A stretch of DNA of 64,000 nucleotides from Henriciella sp. AS95 (GTDB taxonomy: Bacteria > Pseudomonadota > Alphaproteobacteria > Caulobacterales > Hyphomonadaceae), in the NCBI RefSeq assembly GCF_038900055.1, contig NZ_JBBMQM010000001.1:2666001-2730000 (forward strand). Direction: 5' to 3'. The translations under genes were made by a program, and so were the position numbers. The notes under the pieces were generated by a model. The model searched no databases and was not told the DNA's origin. It worked only from the letters and a program-made list of their open reading frames with translations. This document shows, piece by piece, positions 52,562 through 63,168 of the stretch. Each line of letters begins with the position of its first letter. The first letter of the stretch is position 1.

Positions 52562-52964
52562 ACGCCCGATATTCATCGGGAGCCGCGCTGGGTCGTCGCC
52601 CCCCCAAGCCGCCATTTGCTCTCAAGGGTCAGCGGGTTCCGGATGCGCCGTGTTGCGCTGCATTTTGCATTCCGGAGCCCGCCCATTGGCCCCCTAAGCC
52701 ACTTAAATCGACCGCAAAACCTAAGCGATAAATTAAACAAGGGAAAACCTTCGACTTTTGAGTCTATGTCGCAATGACTACTGCACGTATCGCACGCCTC
52801 ACCCAATCTACCTTAAATGATAACCCGATGAATTCGGGATCAAATTTTGGAAAATTTCGCGGACTGAGCAACCAAATTTTCATTTTTTCGAGCGATAAGT
52901 TTTTCTGGGCAGACAATCCGAGGCGGTGGCCCGATCTGCTGTTTCGGATTTCGAATATCTGGGG
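52562..52964. other. 403-base intergenic region, comparatively AT-rich
   Basis: No convincing gene is seen. CCCGAT-ATTC-ATCGGG (52564-52579) is a 6-bp hairpin right after the glyoxalase stop but lacks a T-tract. CCCGATGAATTCGGG lies near 52827. The stretch 52700-52900 is clearly richer in A and T than its surroundings. A 66-codon plus-strand ORF at 52774-52974 has no ribosome binding site and overlaps the next start. Confidence 0.5.
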
Positions 52965-53165
52965 ATGTCTTTGATCAATATCGTCAAGGAGCTGTACAAG
53001 GTGGGACCGCTCATCTTCGCGTTCGGATTTCTGGCGCCGCTGTGCGCCCAGCTTATCGAACGCACCGGAGCACCGACCCCCTTCGACCTCACGCCGCTCG
53101 CGACAGGCTTTCTCGTTGCGGCGCTCCTGGGCATTCCCGCGCAAATCCGGGGACGTTGGATCTAA
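52965..53165 (+). CDS. Small membrane protein upstream of the desaturase
   Basis: A 66-residue protein from ATG 52965 (GGGG 5 bases upstream), MSLINIVKELYKVGPLIFAF..., with two hydrophobic segments (VGPLIFAFGFLAPLCAQLI and LATGFLVAALLGIPAQI) and a basic end RGRWI. Its stop TAA overlaps the desaturase ATG by one base (TAATG), so the two are translationally coupled. It may help membrane insertion or act with the desaturase; no family is recognised. Confidence 0.72.
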   Translation: MSLINIVKELYKVGPLIFAFGFLAPLCAQLIERTGAPTPFDLTPLATGFLVAALLGIPAQIRGRWI

Positions 53166-54040
53166 TGACGCAGCAGACCGATATTTCAAACCTTTCTCAC
53201 GCCGAGCTCGTGCGTATGGAGCGGTCGATTGCGCGACGCCATATCGACCGATTCCCGTACCTTGTGGTCATCGGCACTTTTGTGAACCTCGCCGTGTGGC
53301 TATCGCTCTGGCCGCTCCTTTTCATGGGCCTGATGCCAATGTGGCTAGGCCTGATCATCGCGACGATAACGGCGATCCTGAGCTATCTGCCATCACACGA
53401 AGCCCAGCATGATATCATCGCCCGGCCCGGCTCGAAGCTATACTGGCTGAACGAACTTGTCGGCCACATCTCGACGATACCGCTCGCCCTTCCGTACCGC
53501 CTCGCTAAAATCACCCACCTTGAACACCACAAGCACACCAATGATCCCGAGCGCGACCCCGATTACATGGCGCGCGCACGCGGTCCATTTCACGCGATCT
53601 GGCGAAGCATTCAAAACCGGCAGCCACGCGGCAATGGCGCTTTCAATGCCTATTCGAAATCGCTGGCACGCCTGAAGCGCTATGATGTGTTGCTCGGCGC
53701 AGCCGTCTACAGATTTGTCTGGTTCGGCCTGCTCATCGCGATCGCCTGGAGCGGCCACGCCATCGAGGCGGCTGTCCTCTGGTGGCTGCCGCATCACCTC
53801 GCCTACACCTACATCCAGTACTACCTCAGCTGGGCGCCGCACCACCCTGCGGAAAGCACCGACCGCTACAAGCATACCCGCAGCTTCCGGGCCGCACTCG
53901 GCAATATCGGTTCACTCGGCATGCAGTACCACATCGTGCACCACCTGCACCCGCGGATCCCGCTCTACCGGACGGCAGCAGCCTATTGGGAAATGAGGCC
54001 AATCCTGAAAGCGCGCGGCGCGAACATCGAAGACCTCTAG
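53165..54040 (+). CDS. Membrane fatty acid desaturase
   Basis: A 291-residue membrane di-iron enzyme. The three His boxes are HEAQH (residues 78-82), HLEHHKH (about 119) and HIVHHLHP (about 256), with hydrophobic helices between. The family inserts double bonds or hydroxyl groups in lipids or carotenoids; sequence alone does not separate a fatty-acid desaturase from related hydroxylases. The start ATG 53165 is set by the one-base overlap with the upstream gene. Confidence 0.9.
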   Translation: MTQQTDISNLSHAELVRMERSIARRHIDRFPYLVVIGTFVNLAVWLSLWPLLFMGLMPMWLGLIIATITAILSYLPSHEAQHDIIARPGSKLYWLNELVGHISTIPLALPYRLAKITHLEHHKHTNDPERDPDYMARARGPFHAIWRSIQNRQPRGNGAFNAYSKSLARLKRYDVLLGAAVYRFVWFGLLIAIAWSGHAIEAAVLWWLPHHLAYTYIQYYLSWAPHHPAESTDRYKHTRSFRAALGNIGSLGMQYHIVHHLHPRIPLYRTAAAYWEMRPILKARGANIEDL

Positions 54041-54046
54041 TTTCCG

Positions 54047-54703
54047 CTAAGGGTAAAGGCGCTCACGCGTCCAGACGCCGGACTTCTTTGTGAATTTCAG
54101 CCGGTCATGCATCCGGAATGCCTGATCCTGCCAAAACTCGATCTCAACCGGCACGACCCGATAGCCGCCCCAGTTCGCTGGGCGGGGAATATCGTCACGC
54201 CCCTGATAGTCCACCTCCAATGCCTTGATACGGTCTTCAAAAACCTGGCGGGACGGCAAGGGACGTGACTGGTCCGACGCGATGGCACTGATCCGGCTCG
54301 GCCGGGCGCGAGACGAAAAATACTCATCCGCCTCTTCTGAAGGCACACCGATAACATCGCCGCGAATGCGGACCTGCCGGCGCAGTGACTTCCAGTGAAA
54401 GCCGAGCGCGGCGAACGGATTAGCCTTCAGTTCCTGCCCCTTCGCACTGTCGAAATTGGTGTAGAAAGCGAAGCCTTCTTGAGAGACCGCCTTGAGAAGG
54501 ACAATGCGAATATCGGGACGGCCATGCTCATCCACGGTCGCAAGCGACATGGCATTCGAGTCGTTGAGCTCCTTCTCCCTCGCTTCAGCCATCCAGGTCT
54601 GGAAAAGCGCAATCGGCTCGGCCACGTCAGGTATGAGCGGATTGCCCGCACTGTCGCGCTGATAGTCCTCAGCGCTGGGGCTGGGCGGGATGATGTCACT
54701 CAT
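54047..54703 (-). CDS. pdxH: Pyridoxamine/pyridoxine 5'-phosphate oxidase
   Basis: From ATG 54703 after GGGAGAAGAAG. Conserved blocks: NAMSLATVDEHGRPDIRIVL, LKAVSQEGFAFYTNFDSAKG, GFHWKSLRRQVRIRGDV, SDQSRPLPSRQVFEDRI and PANWGGYRVVPVEIEFWQ. It makes PLP using FMN and oxygen. The start overlaps the upstream hypothetical gene by 8 bases, so expression is coupled to the SDR operon. Length about 218 residues is typical. Confidence 0.95.
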   Translation of the reverse strand: MSDIIPPSPSAEDYQRDSAGNPLIPDVAEPIALFQTWMAEAREKELNDSNAMSLATVDEHGRPDIRIVLLKAVSQEGFAFYTNFDSAKGQELKANPFAALGFHWKSLRRQVRIRGDVIGVPSEEADEYFSSRARPSRISAIASDQSRPLPSRQVFEDRIKALEVDYQGRDDIPRPANWGGYRVVPVEIEFWQDQAFRMHDRLKFTKKSGVWTRERLYP

Positions 54704-55244
54704 CTTCTTCTCCCTTTCTGAAATCGTCTTCGCGTGCATTGAATGATGTAATTGTGTGCCTGCGTCCCAGGAAAATAAAGGGCCAGTACGTTCTAAAGGA
54801 CGTGTTTTCCTTGAAGCGCCTCCAACGCTCTAATTGCCGGTCTTCTTCCGTTTCTTCGTCAGCTTCAAGCAGATCAACCGCCATGTTCCGGATCACGGCA
54901 TCGTCGTGAAAAGCAAGCTCCTCTAACTGGGCTCTCAAACCGTCGAGCCTGGTCAAACAATGAGGAATTGCCGCAAGCGAGGCGCGTGACACAGCATTCC
55001 ATGGGTCGTTGTGTGGCCAATTCAGCCCATGCTTGATCAGGTCTCCCACGCGACCGCGATCCGGTATCAGGGACAGAACCGAAATGGTCTGGGCGACTAT
55101 GACAGCATTGTCTGAAGCAAGTGCCTTCTTTTCGAGCGCAGCAATATCGAGAGTATTGTTCTTGTCTGCGTGAGCGTCGAAGAACTTAAGAAATTCTTCT
55201 CTGTGCTCGGCAGGAATTGATGCTTCAAAAAGTGTCCGGTTCAA
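54696..55244 (-). CDS. Unknown helical protein in the SDR-pdxH operon
   Basis: A 182-residue soluble protein, mainly helical: LDIAALEKKALASDNAVIVA, QTISVLSLIPDRGRVGDLIK, WNAVSRASLAAIPHCLTRLD, LEELAFHDDAVIRNMAVDLL. The spacing of paired helices recalls HEAT-type repeats. It overlaps the SDR gene by 4 bases upstream and pdxH by 8 bases downstream, so it is certainly expressed with them. No named family is recognised. Confidence 0.78.
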   Translation of the reverse strand: MNRTLFEASIPAEHREEFLKFFDAHADKNNTLDIAALEKKALASDNAVIVAQTISVLSLIPDRGRVGDLIKHGLNWPHNDPWNAVSRASLAAIPHCLTRLDGLRAQLEELAFHDDAVIRNMAVDLLEADEETEEDRQLERWRRFKENTSFRTYWPFIFLGRRHTITSFNAREDDFRKGEEDE

Positions 55245-55999
55245 GCCAGAATGCCCCCATCCACACGCAGCACCTGGCCGGTAATATAGTCGGCCTTATC
55301 CGACGCTAGAAAGGCCACCGCATCGGCGATGTTCTGCGCCGTCCCCCACCGTCCTTCCAATGGAAGTATCTTGCGCATCCGCTCCATCGTTTTCTCGCGA
55401 TCGACGCGGCCGCTCTCAAAAGCCGTTGTCCACATACCGTCGTCAATGACGCCGGGCGCGACGGCGTTCACGCGCACGCCAGCGCGGCCCAGATCGATCG
55501 ACATGTTCCGCGTCATCGAGTTCACCGCCCCCTTGGAGGCTGAATAGGCGATCTGACCGACACTGCCCGTGCTGGCCGAGACAGACGAGATATTCACCAC
55601 ACAGCCCTTGCGGGACTTCAGGCTCTCGGTCAGCGCGTCCGTCAGAAGGATCAGGTTCCGCACATTCACATTAAGCGTCGTGTCGAGACCATCCTCGGTC
55701 ACGTGTCCGGCCGGTTCATTCACGCTGACGCCAGCATTGTTGACGAGAATGTCGACAGGCCCCAGCTGCTCAACGATGGCCTCGGCGAGTGCCTTCCAGC
55801 CATCGCTGGAGGCGAGGTCAGCATGCAGCACCACCGGATCGTTCGGAAGCTTCTTGGCGATCTTCTCCAGCGCATCGGTGTCACGGGCCACCAGCGCAAC
55901 GCGCGCTCCGTCTTCAGCGAGCGTGCGCGCAATCGCCTCGCCGATCCCACGGCTTGCACCGGTTACGACTGCATTCTTGCCTGAGAGATCATATGTCAT
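55241..55999 (-). CDS. Short-chain dehydrogenase/reductase
   Basis: A 252-residue SDR. NAD(P) motif TGASRGIGEAIA at residues 14-25, VNNAGVSVNE, catalytic Ser in NISSVSASTG, and YSASKGAVNSMTRN (Tyr-x3-Lys), ending GQVLRVDGGIL as in FabG-like 3-oxoacyl-ACP reductases. The substrate is not defined. It is the first gene of a three-gene coupled operon leading to pdxH. Confidence 0.93.
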   Translation of the reverse strand: MTYDLSGKNAVVTGASRGIGEAIARTLAEDGARVALVARDTDALEKIAKKLPNDPVVLHADLASSDGWKALAEAIVEQLGPVDILVNNAGVSVNEPAGHVTEDGLDTTLNVNVRNLILLTDALTESLKSRKGCVVNISSVSASTGSVGQIAYSASKGAVNSMTRNMSIDLGRAGVRVNAVAPGVIDDGMWTTAFESGRVDREKTMERMRKILPLEGRWGTAQNIADAVAFLASDKADYITGQVLRVDGGILA

Positions 56000-56150
56000 C
56001 TGGTCCTGCCCTTGGGTTTGTTTGGCCTCATCCTATTGCCTTTGGGCTGCGCAGCAAACAGCGAGGACGCCGCGTGCGCTTTCGCCGCGAAGTGAAATCA
56101 GCGCGACCGGGCCCGCAACGCTTGCCCTTCGTCATCAAATTCGCCATTGA

Positions 56151-57164
<1,014 letters not shown>

Positions 57165-57186
57165 TCCGCGCAGCTTCCGGGCAGCC

Positions 57187-58275
57187 ATGTCGCACAATAC
57201 ATTCGGCCACCTCTTCCGCGTGACGACCTGGGGCGAAAGCCACGGGCCGTCCATCGGCTGCGTGGTCGATGGCTGCCCGCCCGGCCTGCCGTTGGACGAA
57301 GCGTTCGTGCAGGGCTTTCTCGACAAGAGAAAGCCGGGCACCAGCCGCTTCGTCACCCAGCGCAAGGAACCCGATGAAGTCCGCATCCTGTCGGGCGTCT
57401 TCGAGGATGACCGCACGGGCGGCCCTGTCACAACCGGCACGCCGATCTCCATGCTGATCGAGAATGTCGACCAGCGCTCCAAGGACTATTCGGAAATCCG
57501 CGACCGCTACCGGCCCGGACATGCCGACTATGCCTATGACCAGAAATATGGTGTGCGCGACTATCGCGGCGGCGGGCGCAGCTCGGCGCGCGAAACCGCG
57601 ATGCGGGTCGCGGCCGGCGCCGTTGCACGCCGTGTCCTCGGCGAAGGCATCGTGATTCGCGGGGCAGTCGTCCAGATCGGCCCGCACAAGATTGATCGGG
57701 ATGCCTGGGACTGGGACGAGACATCCAACAACCCCTTCTGGTGCCCGGACGCCAAGACCGCTGCAAAGTGGGAAGACTTCCTGGATGAGACCCGCAAGGC
57801 TGGCTCCAGCGCTGGGGCCGTCGTTGAGGTCCAGGCGTCAGGCCTCCCTGCCGGTTGGGGCGCGCCCATCTATGGCAAGCTCGACGCCGAACTCGCCGGC
57901 GCGATGATGAGCATCAACGCCGCCAAGGGCGTCGAGATCGGCGCGGGCTTTGCCGCGGCCGCTTTTTCGGGCGAAGAAAATGCCGACGAAATGCGCATGA
58001 GCGATGAGGGCGTACGTTTCCTCTCGAACAATAATGGCGGCGTTGCTGGCGGCATCTCGACCGGTCAGGACGTTGTCGTGCGTGTCGCGATCAAGCCGAC
58101 CTCATCGATCCTGTCCGTCACGAAATCGGTCACGCGCGACGGCGAGGATGTCGACGTACGTACAAAAGGCCGCCACGACCCTTGCGTCGGCATTCGCGCG
58201 GTCCCTGTTGCAGAGGCAATGCTGGCTTGCGTGCTGGCTGATGCAAAACTTCGCCATCGCGGCCAGATGGGATAA
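57187..58275 (+). CDS. aroC: Chorismate synthase
   Basis: A 362-residue enzyme with all family signatures: [20 protein letters not shown] at the N-terminus, [20 protein letters not shown] around residue 135, and the C-terminal [20 protein letters not shown] with [17 protein letters not shown]. It forms chorismate, the branch point to aromatic amino acids, using reduced FMN. Likely co-transcribed with mdh. Confidence 0.97.
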   Translation: MSHNTFGHLFRVTTWGESHGPSIGCVVDGCPPGLPLDEAFVQGFLDKRKPGTSRFVTQRKEPDEVRILSGVFEDDRTGGPVTTGTPISMLIENVDQRSKDYSEIRDRYRPGHADYAYDQKYGVRDYRGGGRSSARETAMRVAAGAVARRVLGEGIVIRGAVVQIGPHKIDRDAWDWDETSNNPFWCPDAKTAAKWEDFLDETRKAGSSAGAVVEVQASGLPAGWGAPIYGKLDAELAGAMMSINAAKGVEIGAGFAAAAFSGEENADEMRMSDEGVRFLSNNNGGVAGGISTGQDVVVRVAIKPTSSILSVTKSVTRDGEDVDVRTKGRHDPCVGIRAVPVAEAMLACVLADAKLRHRGQMG

Positions 58276-58311
58276 CTTTTCAGCCTGCCCGTTGCAGACC
58301 GCATGACCTGC

Positions 58312-58560
58312 CTATCGGCGCGTTACCGCCCGAAGTAACAAGATCGCCAGGCCAACACCCAGCAGGATCAGTGCACTTCCTGCGCCTGCCTCTCCGAGCA
58401 GGTTCGTCAGCCCACTGAACATTTCTGACATTGGCTCTTCCTGGCCAGTCGCAGCGCTTGCTGTCTGGGTCTCGCCAAACATGACAACAAAACCGGCAGC
58501 GACAAATACGGCGCCCATCATTACTGCAAGGCATTGCCTGATACGGTCAGAAACATCCAT
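58312..58560 (-). CDS. Small two-helix membrane protein, paralogue A
   Basis: An 82-residue protein with helix 1 LAVMMGAVFVAAGFVVMFGE, a hydrophilic loop (TASAATGQEEPMSEMFSG), and helix 2 SALILLGVGLAILLLRAVTRR. The loop-to-helix segment GLTNLLGEAGAGSALI and the RR end match the neighbouring 58684-58947 product, indicating tandem duplication. No family is recognised. Confidence 0.68.
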   Translation of the reverse strand: MDVSDRIRQCLAVMMGAVFVAAGFVVMFGETQTASAATGQEEPMSEMFSGLTNLLGEAGAGSALILLGVGLAILLLRAVTRR

Positions 58561-58683
58561 ACTTACACACCCAGTGATTGATGCTTCCTAGGCTTATGAC
58601 GGAAGTCATCAGAAGCTTGCAACGCCTTGGCACGACCGAAGATCAAAAAAAACCGTTGTGCCGATATTTTTACCACAGATGAC

Positions 58684-58947
58684 TCAGCGCCGGTCAGCGA
58701 GCCAGAAAAGCAACCCGCCTATCAAGATGCCCGCTGCGATCATGGCCAGCCCTGCCCCCGGATCGCCGAAGACGTCACGCAGAGCATTCAATGCACGTGA
58801 AAACACGCCTGCACGCCCGCGACCGGAGGCCGCCGCCGGATCGCCAATAATAGCGAATACGCCTGTCAGGACGAAGACCAGCCCGACGATGACAGCCAGC
58901 GTCTTCAGCCTGGCCGGACCGGGCCGACGGCCTCCCACCCTTCTCAT
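58684..58947 (-). CDS. Small two-helix membrane protein, paralogue B
   Basis: An 87-residue protein: basic start MRRVGGRRPGPARLK, helix 1 TLAVIVGLVFVLTGVFAII, loop with ALNALRDVFGDPGAGLAM, helix 2 IAAGILIGGLLFWLADRR. It shares with paralogue A the pattern G-x-VFV-x2-G in helix 1, ALxxL before GxxGAGxAxI, and a terminal RR. It lies just downstream of the carboxylesterase gene on the same strand. Function unknown. Confidence 0.68.
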   Translation of the reverse strand: MRRVGGRRPGPARLKTLAVIVGLVFVLTGVFAIIGDPAAASGRGRAGVFSRALNALRDVFGDPGAGLAMIAAGILIGGLLFWLADRR

Positions 58948-58967
58948 AAGACCTTAAGCTGTGCCCA

Positions 58968-60557
58968 TCAGTCCAGCGTGGAGAGGATGGCCTCTTCGTC
59001 TTCGAAATAGTCCGTATCAACTTCAGATTCGGTGTTGATACGCATAAAAGCGCGCGATTCCGTGTCGAATGCGGGCCAGAACGGAAGGCCGCGCGCATTG
59101 GGATCGCCGAATCGAGCGAAGCTGATCCAGGCCTCGCTCATCTGATCAGCAACAATCTGCGGCGCATCTGTATCGCCAATCATACTCGCCGAATGCTCAA
59201 GCGTATCGAACGCGAACGGTATTTCGAGCGCATGTAGAGAACCGATCTTACCGTCCATGACCGGCGTCGCCCAATCGAAGTGGTAAATCCAGACCGGCGC
59301 ACCGCCCTGTTCCGCCTTACGGCTCGCCTGAATGAAGGCAGGCCGCTCGAACATCAGGTCACTGGCAATCGCAAAGAGAAGATCGGTAGAACTCAGCTCA
59401 GGGCGAAGGTCACGATAGGCGCTTGTGAGGGTTTCGGCCTGAGCGGGGTCTTCCATAAACGGGGCAAGGCGCGCCGGAATATCCGCGTCCGTGATCTCGA
59501 ACACACTCGGATCAGCCATAAGAAACAGGGATGCTTCAGTTTCGTTCGTGCCGATCAGCATGGGCACGTCGATCGCCGTCTGTGGCGCATCTGGCGCGAA
59601 TGGATCGCGTGGAAGCGAGCGATTGTCGACAACCGGTCCGTAATTGATGTTGATCTCCGGATTTGAACTGCCCGCTCTGAAAGCCTCGACAAAATCTTCC
59701 GGTGTCGCGGCCAGCAGATCCTCCAGGGAGTCCGCCCCCATCACTTCCATAAAAGCAGCCGTATCTTTCGCCGCTTCTTCAGGCGTTCGTCCCTTCAACA
59801 TCGATCCACTCTGCACAACAGCGCGGTCGATCAGCCCCTGTGCTTCGGGCATGGCGAGCAAGGTCGACACTTTTGCGCCGCCACCCGATTCACCAAAGAT
59901 GAGAACGTTCTCAGGATTGCCGCCGAAATTCTCGATATTATCACGCACCCACTCAAGCGAGGCGACCATATCAAGATTTCCGACATTGCCGCTATCCGCA
60001 TAGAGCGGATCATCGGTGATGCTGGTGAGATCGAGGTAGCCGAGCCCATTGAGACGATGGTTCACCGTCACGACGACAACGTCTCCGCGATTGGCGAGAT
60101 TGGTGCCCTGAAAGGTCGTGCTGGATCCCGAACCGGCCGTAAACCCACCGCCATGAAACCAGACCATGACCGGCCGTTTGCGGTCGTCCAGCCCCGGCGT
60201 CCAGACGTTCAGGCCCAGCATGTTCTCGCTCTGCGCGGGTAGCGGATCCGGAGTCCACGTCGCAAACAGCGCACCAGCCAATTCGACCTGCGGCGTGGTG
60301 TCGGGATATTGAAGCGCATCCTTCACGCCATCCCATGATGCCGGCTTCTTCGGCGGCTGGAACCGCGTCGTTGACGTGTCTGCACCGTAAGGAATGCCCA
60401 GGAAAACACTGACACCCTCATCGATGGACCCTCGAACCTGACCGTATTCAGTGTCCGCAATCGGCGCCTCCTGAGCAATCGCTGCCGGAAGTGCCGTCGC
60501 AAACATTGCGCAAGCCACGAAGGCGATGCGCAATCTTCTCACTGGAGCCAGGTTCAT
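58968..60557 (-). CDS. Type-B carboxylesterase, exported (copy 1)
   Basis: A 529-residue carboxylesterase with signal peptide RIAFVACAMFATALPAAIAQ. Oxyanion region VMVWFHGGGFTAGSGSSTTF, nucleophile elbow NVLIFGESGGGAKVSTLLAM, acid residue probably in GTNETEASLF, and His in GSLHALEIPFAFDT. It hydrolyses carboxylic esters in the periplasm. It is closely related along its whole length to the next gene (60609-62237), so the two are tandem paralogues. Confidence 0.92.
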   Translation of the reverse strand: MNLAPVRRLRIAFVACAMFATALPAAIAQEAPIADTEYGQVRGSIDEGVSVFLGIPYGADTSTTRFQPPKKPASWDGVKDALQYPDTTPQVELAGALFATWTPDPLPAQSENMLGLNVWTPGLDDRKRPVMVWFHGGGFTAGSGSSTTFQGTNLANRGDVVVVTVNHRLNGLGYLDLTSITDDPLYADSGNVGNLDMVASLEWVRDNIENFGGNPENVLIFGESGGGAKVSTLLAMPEAQGLIDRAVVQSGSMLKGRTPEEAAKDTAAFMEVMGADSLEDLLAATPEDFVEAFRAGSSNPEININYGPVVDNRSLPRDPFAPDAPQTAIDVPMLIGTNETEASLFLMADPSVFEITDADIPARLAPFMEDPAQAETLTSAYRDLRPELSSTDLLFAIASDLMFERPAFIQASRKAEQGGAPVWIYHFDWATPVMDGKIGSLHALEIPFAFDTLEHSASMIGDTDAPQIVADQMSEAWISFARFGDPNARGLPFWPAFDTESRAFMRINTESEVDTDYFEDEEAILSTLD

Positions 60558-60608
60558 TATCTTCTCCGTCGTAGCATGATCTGGCGACCAAGCTTTACGA
60601 TCTGGAGG

Positions 60609-62237
60609 TTATTGTCCAGCCTCCAAAATGGCGCGTTCCCCCTCGAAATACCCAGTCTCTACTTCTGATACCGAGTTGAATCGCATGACAGGCGATGAAC
60701 GCCCATCATATTGTGGCCAGTAAGGCAAACCGCGCGCATTCGGGTTTCCGTGCCGGGCGAAGCTGATCCACGCTTCGCTGACCTGATCCGCCACGTCCTG
60801 GGCCGCCGCCGGATCGCCGACCATGCTCTCGGAGTTTTCCAGCGTGTCGAACGCGAACGGAATTTCGAGCGCATGCGGGGTCTTCAGCTTCCCGCCGGCG
60901 ATCGGCGTCTGCCAGTCGAACAGGTACAGCCAGACGGGCGCACCGCCCTGCTCGGATTTCAGTCGCGCCTGAATGACAGCATTGTGGCCATAACGAAGGT
61001 CAGACACGATTGTGAAAAGCAGCTCGGTTGGGCTCTCATCGGGAAACAGTTCCCGATAGCCATCGACGATAGCCTGCGGGTCCTGTTCGAGGCCGTACGG
61101 CGCGAGGAACGGCGCGATGCCATCATAGTCAACCTTCCAGACGCGCGGGTCAGCGAACAGGAAGATCGACGCTTCATCATCATTGTTGCCAATCAGCATC
61201 GGAACATCCATGGCCGTCGCCGGGGCAGACGGGTCCCAGGGATGAGCCGCCATGTTCCGGCCATCCATCACCGGGCCAAAATAGATGCGGCCTTTCTTCA
61301 GCGCATCTTCGAACGCTTCAGACGGGACGTCACCGAGCTTGTCGAGCTCATTTGGCTCCAGACCGAGCCGGCTGAGGAATTCGACAGAATCCTTTGTGGC
61401 CTGCTCGGCCGTGCGAATCTTGAGGTGTGAGCCAGACTGGACGATGGCGCGGTCGATAAGCCCTTCAGCTTCGGGCATGGCGACCAGCGTCGACACTTTT
61501 CGACCGCCGCCGGACTCGCCAAAAATTGTCACGTTCTCGGGGTTGCCACCAAAGTTTGCGATGTTGTCGCGCACCCATTCCAGCGCCATGATCATGTCGA
61601 GATTGCCGACATTACCGCTATCAGGATAGGCCTCGCCGCCCTCAAGTTCTGCAAGGTAAAGATAGCCCATCGCGTTCAGACGATGGTTGATCGTCACCAC
61701 CACGACATCGCCGCGATTGGCAAGGTTTACACCTTCATAGGCGGTGCTCGATCCGTTTCCATTTTCAAAACCACCGCCATGCAGCCAGACCATGACCGGG
61801 CGCTTCTTGGCGTCGAGACCTGGTGTCCAGACGTTGAGACCCAGCGGGTTTTCGCTGTGCGGCGGCACGGGATCAGGCTGCCAGCTTTTGAAGAAGGCCG
61901 TATTGCCGGTGATCTGCAGTGTTGAATCGGGATAGGCATCGGCATCGAGAACGTCCGACCACGGCTCTGGCTTATTGGCTCTCTGGAACCGAGTGTTCCG
62001 GGTGTCAGCGCCATACGGAATACCAAGGAAAACATTCACGCCCTCCTCTAATTTTCCGCGCACCTGTCCATAAGCGGTGTTGGCCACAGGGCCATCGGCG
62101 ACCGGTTTACTGGTTTCGACGTCAACGGTACTGCTCGCTGTGTCCTGCGGCGCAGGCGTCGTTGTCGCTGCGCAGCTGGTAATCGCCACCGCTGCTGCGA
62201 ATGTTGAAAAACGTAGTCCGAATCTGAAGAAAGACAC
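60609..62237 (-). CDS. Type-B carboxylesterase, lipoprotein (copy 2)
   Basis: From GTG 62237 (GGGAG 7 bases upstream) a 542-residue protein with lipoprotein signal LRFSTFAAAVAITSCAATTT. Catalytic blocks are VMVWLHGGGFENGNGSSTAY, NVTIFGESGGGRKVSTLVAM, GNNDDEASIFLF and TPHALEIPFAFDT. It parallels copy 1 but is lipid-anchored instead of soluble. The ORF extends to 62375, but that start would overlap the upstream ferredoxin reductase. The start region holds UCAGGG twice next to the ribosome binding site. Confidence 0.9.
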   Translation of the reverse strand: MSFFRFGLRFSTFAAAVAITSCAATTTPAPQDTASSTVDVETSKPVADGPVANTAYGQVRGKLEEGVNVFLGIPYGADTRNTRFQRANKPEPWSDVLDADAYPDSTLQITGNTAFFKSWQPDPVPPHSENPLGLNVWTPGLDAKKRPVMVWLHGGGFENGNGSSTAYEGVNLANRGDVVVVTINHRLNAMGYLYLAELEGGEAYPDSGNVGNLDMIMALEWVRDNIANFGGNPENVTIFGESGGGRKVSTLVAMPEAEGLIDRAIVQSGSHLKIRTAEQATKDSVEFLSRLGLEPNELDKLGDVPSEAFEDALKKGRIYFGPVMDGRNMAAHPWDPSAPATAMDVPMLIGNNDDEASIFLFADPRVWKVDYDGIAPFLAPYGLEQDPQAIVDGYRELFPDESPTELLFTIVSDLRYGHNAVIQARLKSEQGGAPVWLYLFDWQTPIAGGKLKTPHALEIPFAFDTLENSESMVGDPAAAQDVADQVSEAWISFARHGNPNARGLPYWPQYDGRSSPVMRFNSVSEVETGYFEGERAILEAGQ

Positions 62238-62352
62238 CCTGACACTCCCTGACCTGTATCGCTGCGCCCGGTGCCATACCAGCCGCGCTTTTCTCTTATC
62301 AGGCGAGGTTAATGGAGGTGATGTTAGTCGGCTAGCCCAAAATTGGGATTTT

Positions 62353-63168
62353 TTAACCGACGAAAGCTTTTTCAATCACAAACTCAGCCGGAGCGGCGTT
62401 CGAGCCTTCGTTGAGGCCAGCCTTTAGCATCAGATCTTTCATTTCCAGCGTCATCGGCATGGATCCACAAATCATGGCGCGGTCGTCAGCCGCGTTCAGC
62501 GGCGGAATGCCGAGATCATCAAAGAGCTGACCAGAGCGAATGAGATCGGTTGGCCGGCCGGAATGATCGAAAGGCTCACGCGTGCATGTCGCGTAGAGGC
62601 GCAGCTTGCCTTGAGCCATCTCGCCCAGGAATTCGTGGTTCAGGGTCTCTGCCACGATCTCGCGCGAATAGGCGAGCTCAGCCACGTCGCGGCATGTGTG
62701 GGTGACGATCACCTCGTCGAACTTCTCATACGTTTCCGGATCACGGATCACGCTGGCGAAGGGCGCAAAGCCTGTCCCCGTCGAGAAGCACCAGAGGCGT
62801 TTGCCCGGAACCAGAGCGTCATGGACCAGCGTGCCGACCGGCTTCTTGCCCAAGAGCACCTTGTCGCCAGGCTGGATCTTCTGAAGGCGCGAGGTTAGCG
62901 GACCGTCCTGCACCTTGATGGAATAGAATTCGAGTTCTTCATCCCAGGACGGCGACGCAATTGAGTAGGCCCGCAGCAGCGGCTTGCCGTCTTCCTTGGG
63001 CAAGCCGATCATGATGAACTCGCCCGAGCGGAAGCGGAAAGCGTCCGGCCGGGTCAGCCGGAACTTGAAGAGGCGGTCCGTATAGTGATGCACCGAGAGG
63101 ACGGTTTCCTCGGTCGGCGCATTCGGGTTCACCCGCGGGGCAGCTGTCTGAGCATTTGCAGTGGTCAT
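62353..63168 (-). CDS. fpr: Ferredoxin-NADP+ reductase
   Basis: From ATG 63168 a 271-residue FNR of the bacterial subclass. FAD motif LLRAYSIASPSW (RxYS), LLGKKPVGTLVHDALVPGKR, NADP site LWCFSTGTGFAPFASVIRDP, VIVTHTCRDVAELAYSREIV, and CGSMPMTLEMKDLML near the C-terminus, ending in the subclass-typical FVIEKAFVG. It exchanges electrons between NADPH and ferredoxin or flavodoxin, often in oxidative-stress defence. Confidence 0.94.
   Translation of the reverse strand: MTTANAQTAAPRVNPNAPTEETVLSVHHYTDRLFKFRLTRPDAFRFRSGEFIMIGLPKEDGKPLLRAYSIASPSWDEELEFYSIKVQDGPLTSRLQKIQPGDKVLLGKKPVGTLVHDALVPGKRLWCFSTGTGFAPFASVIRDPETYEKFDEVIVTHTCRDVAELAYSREIVAETLNHEFLGEMAQGKLRLYATCTREPFDHSGRPTDLIRSGQLFDDLGIPPLNAADDRAMICGSMPMTLEMKDLMLKAGLNEGSNAAPAEFVIEKAFVG

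Noticed and set aside
52774-52974. 66-codon plus-strand ORF in the AT-rich gap
   Set aside because: No ribosome binding site, no recognisable pattern, and it overlaps the start of the following small gene.
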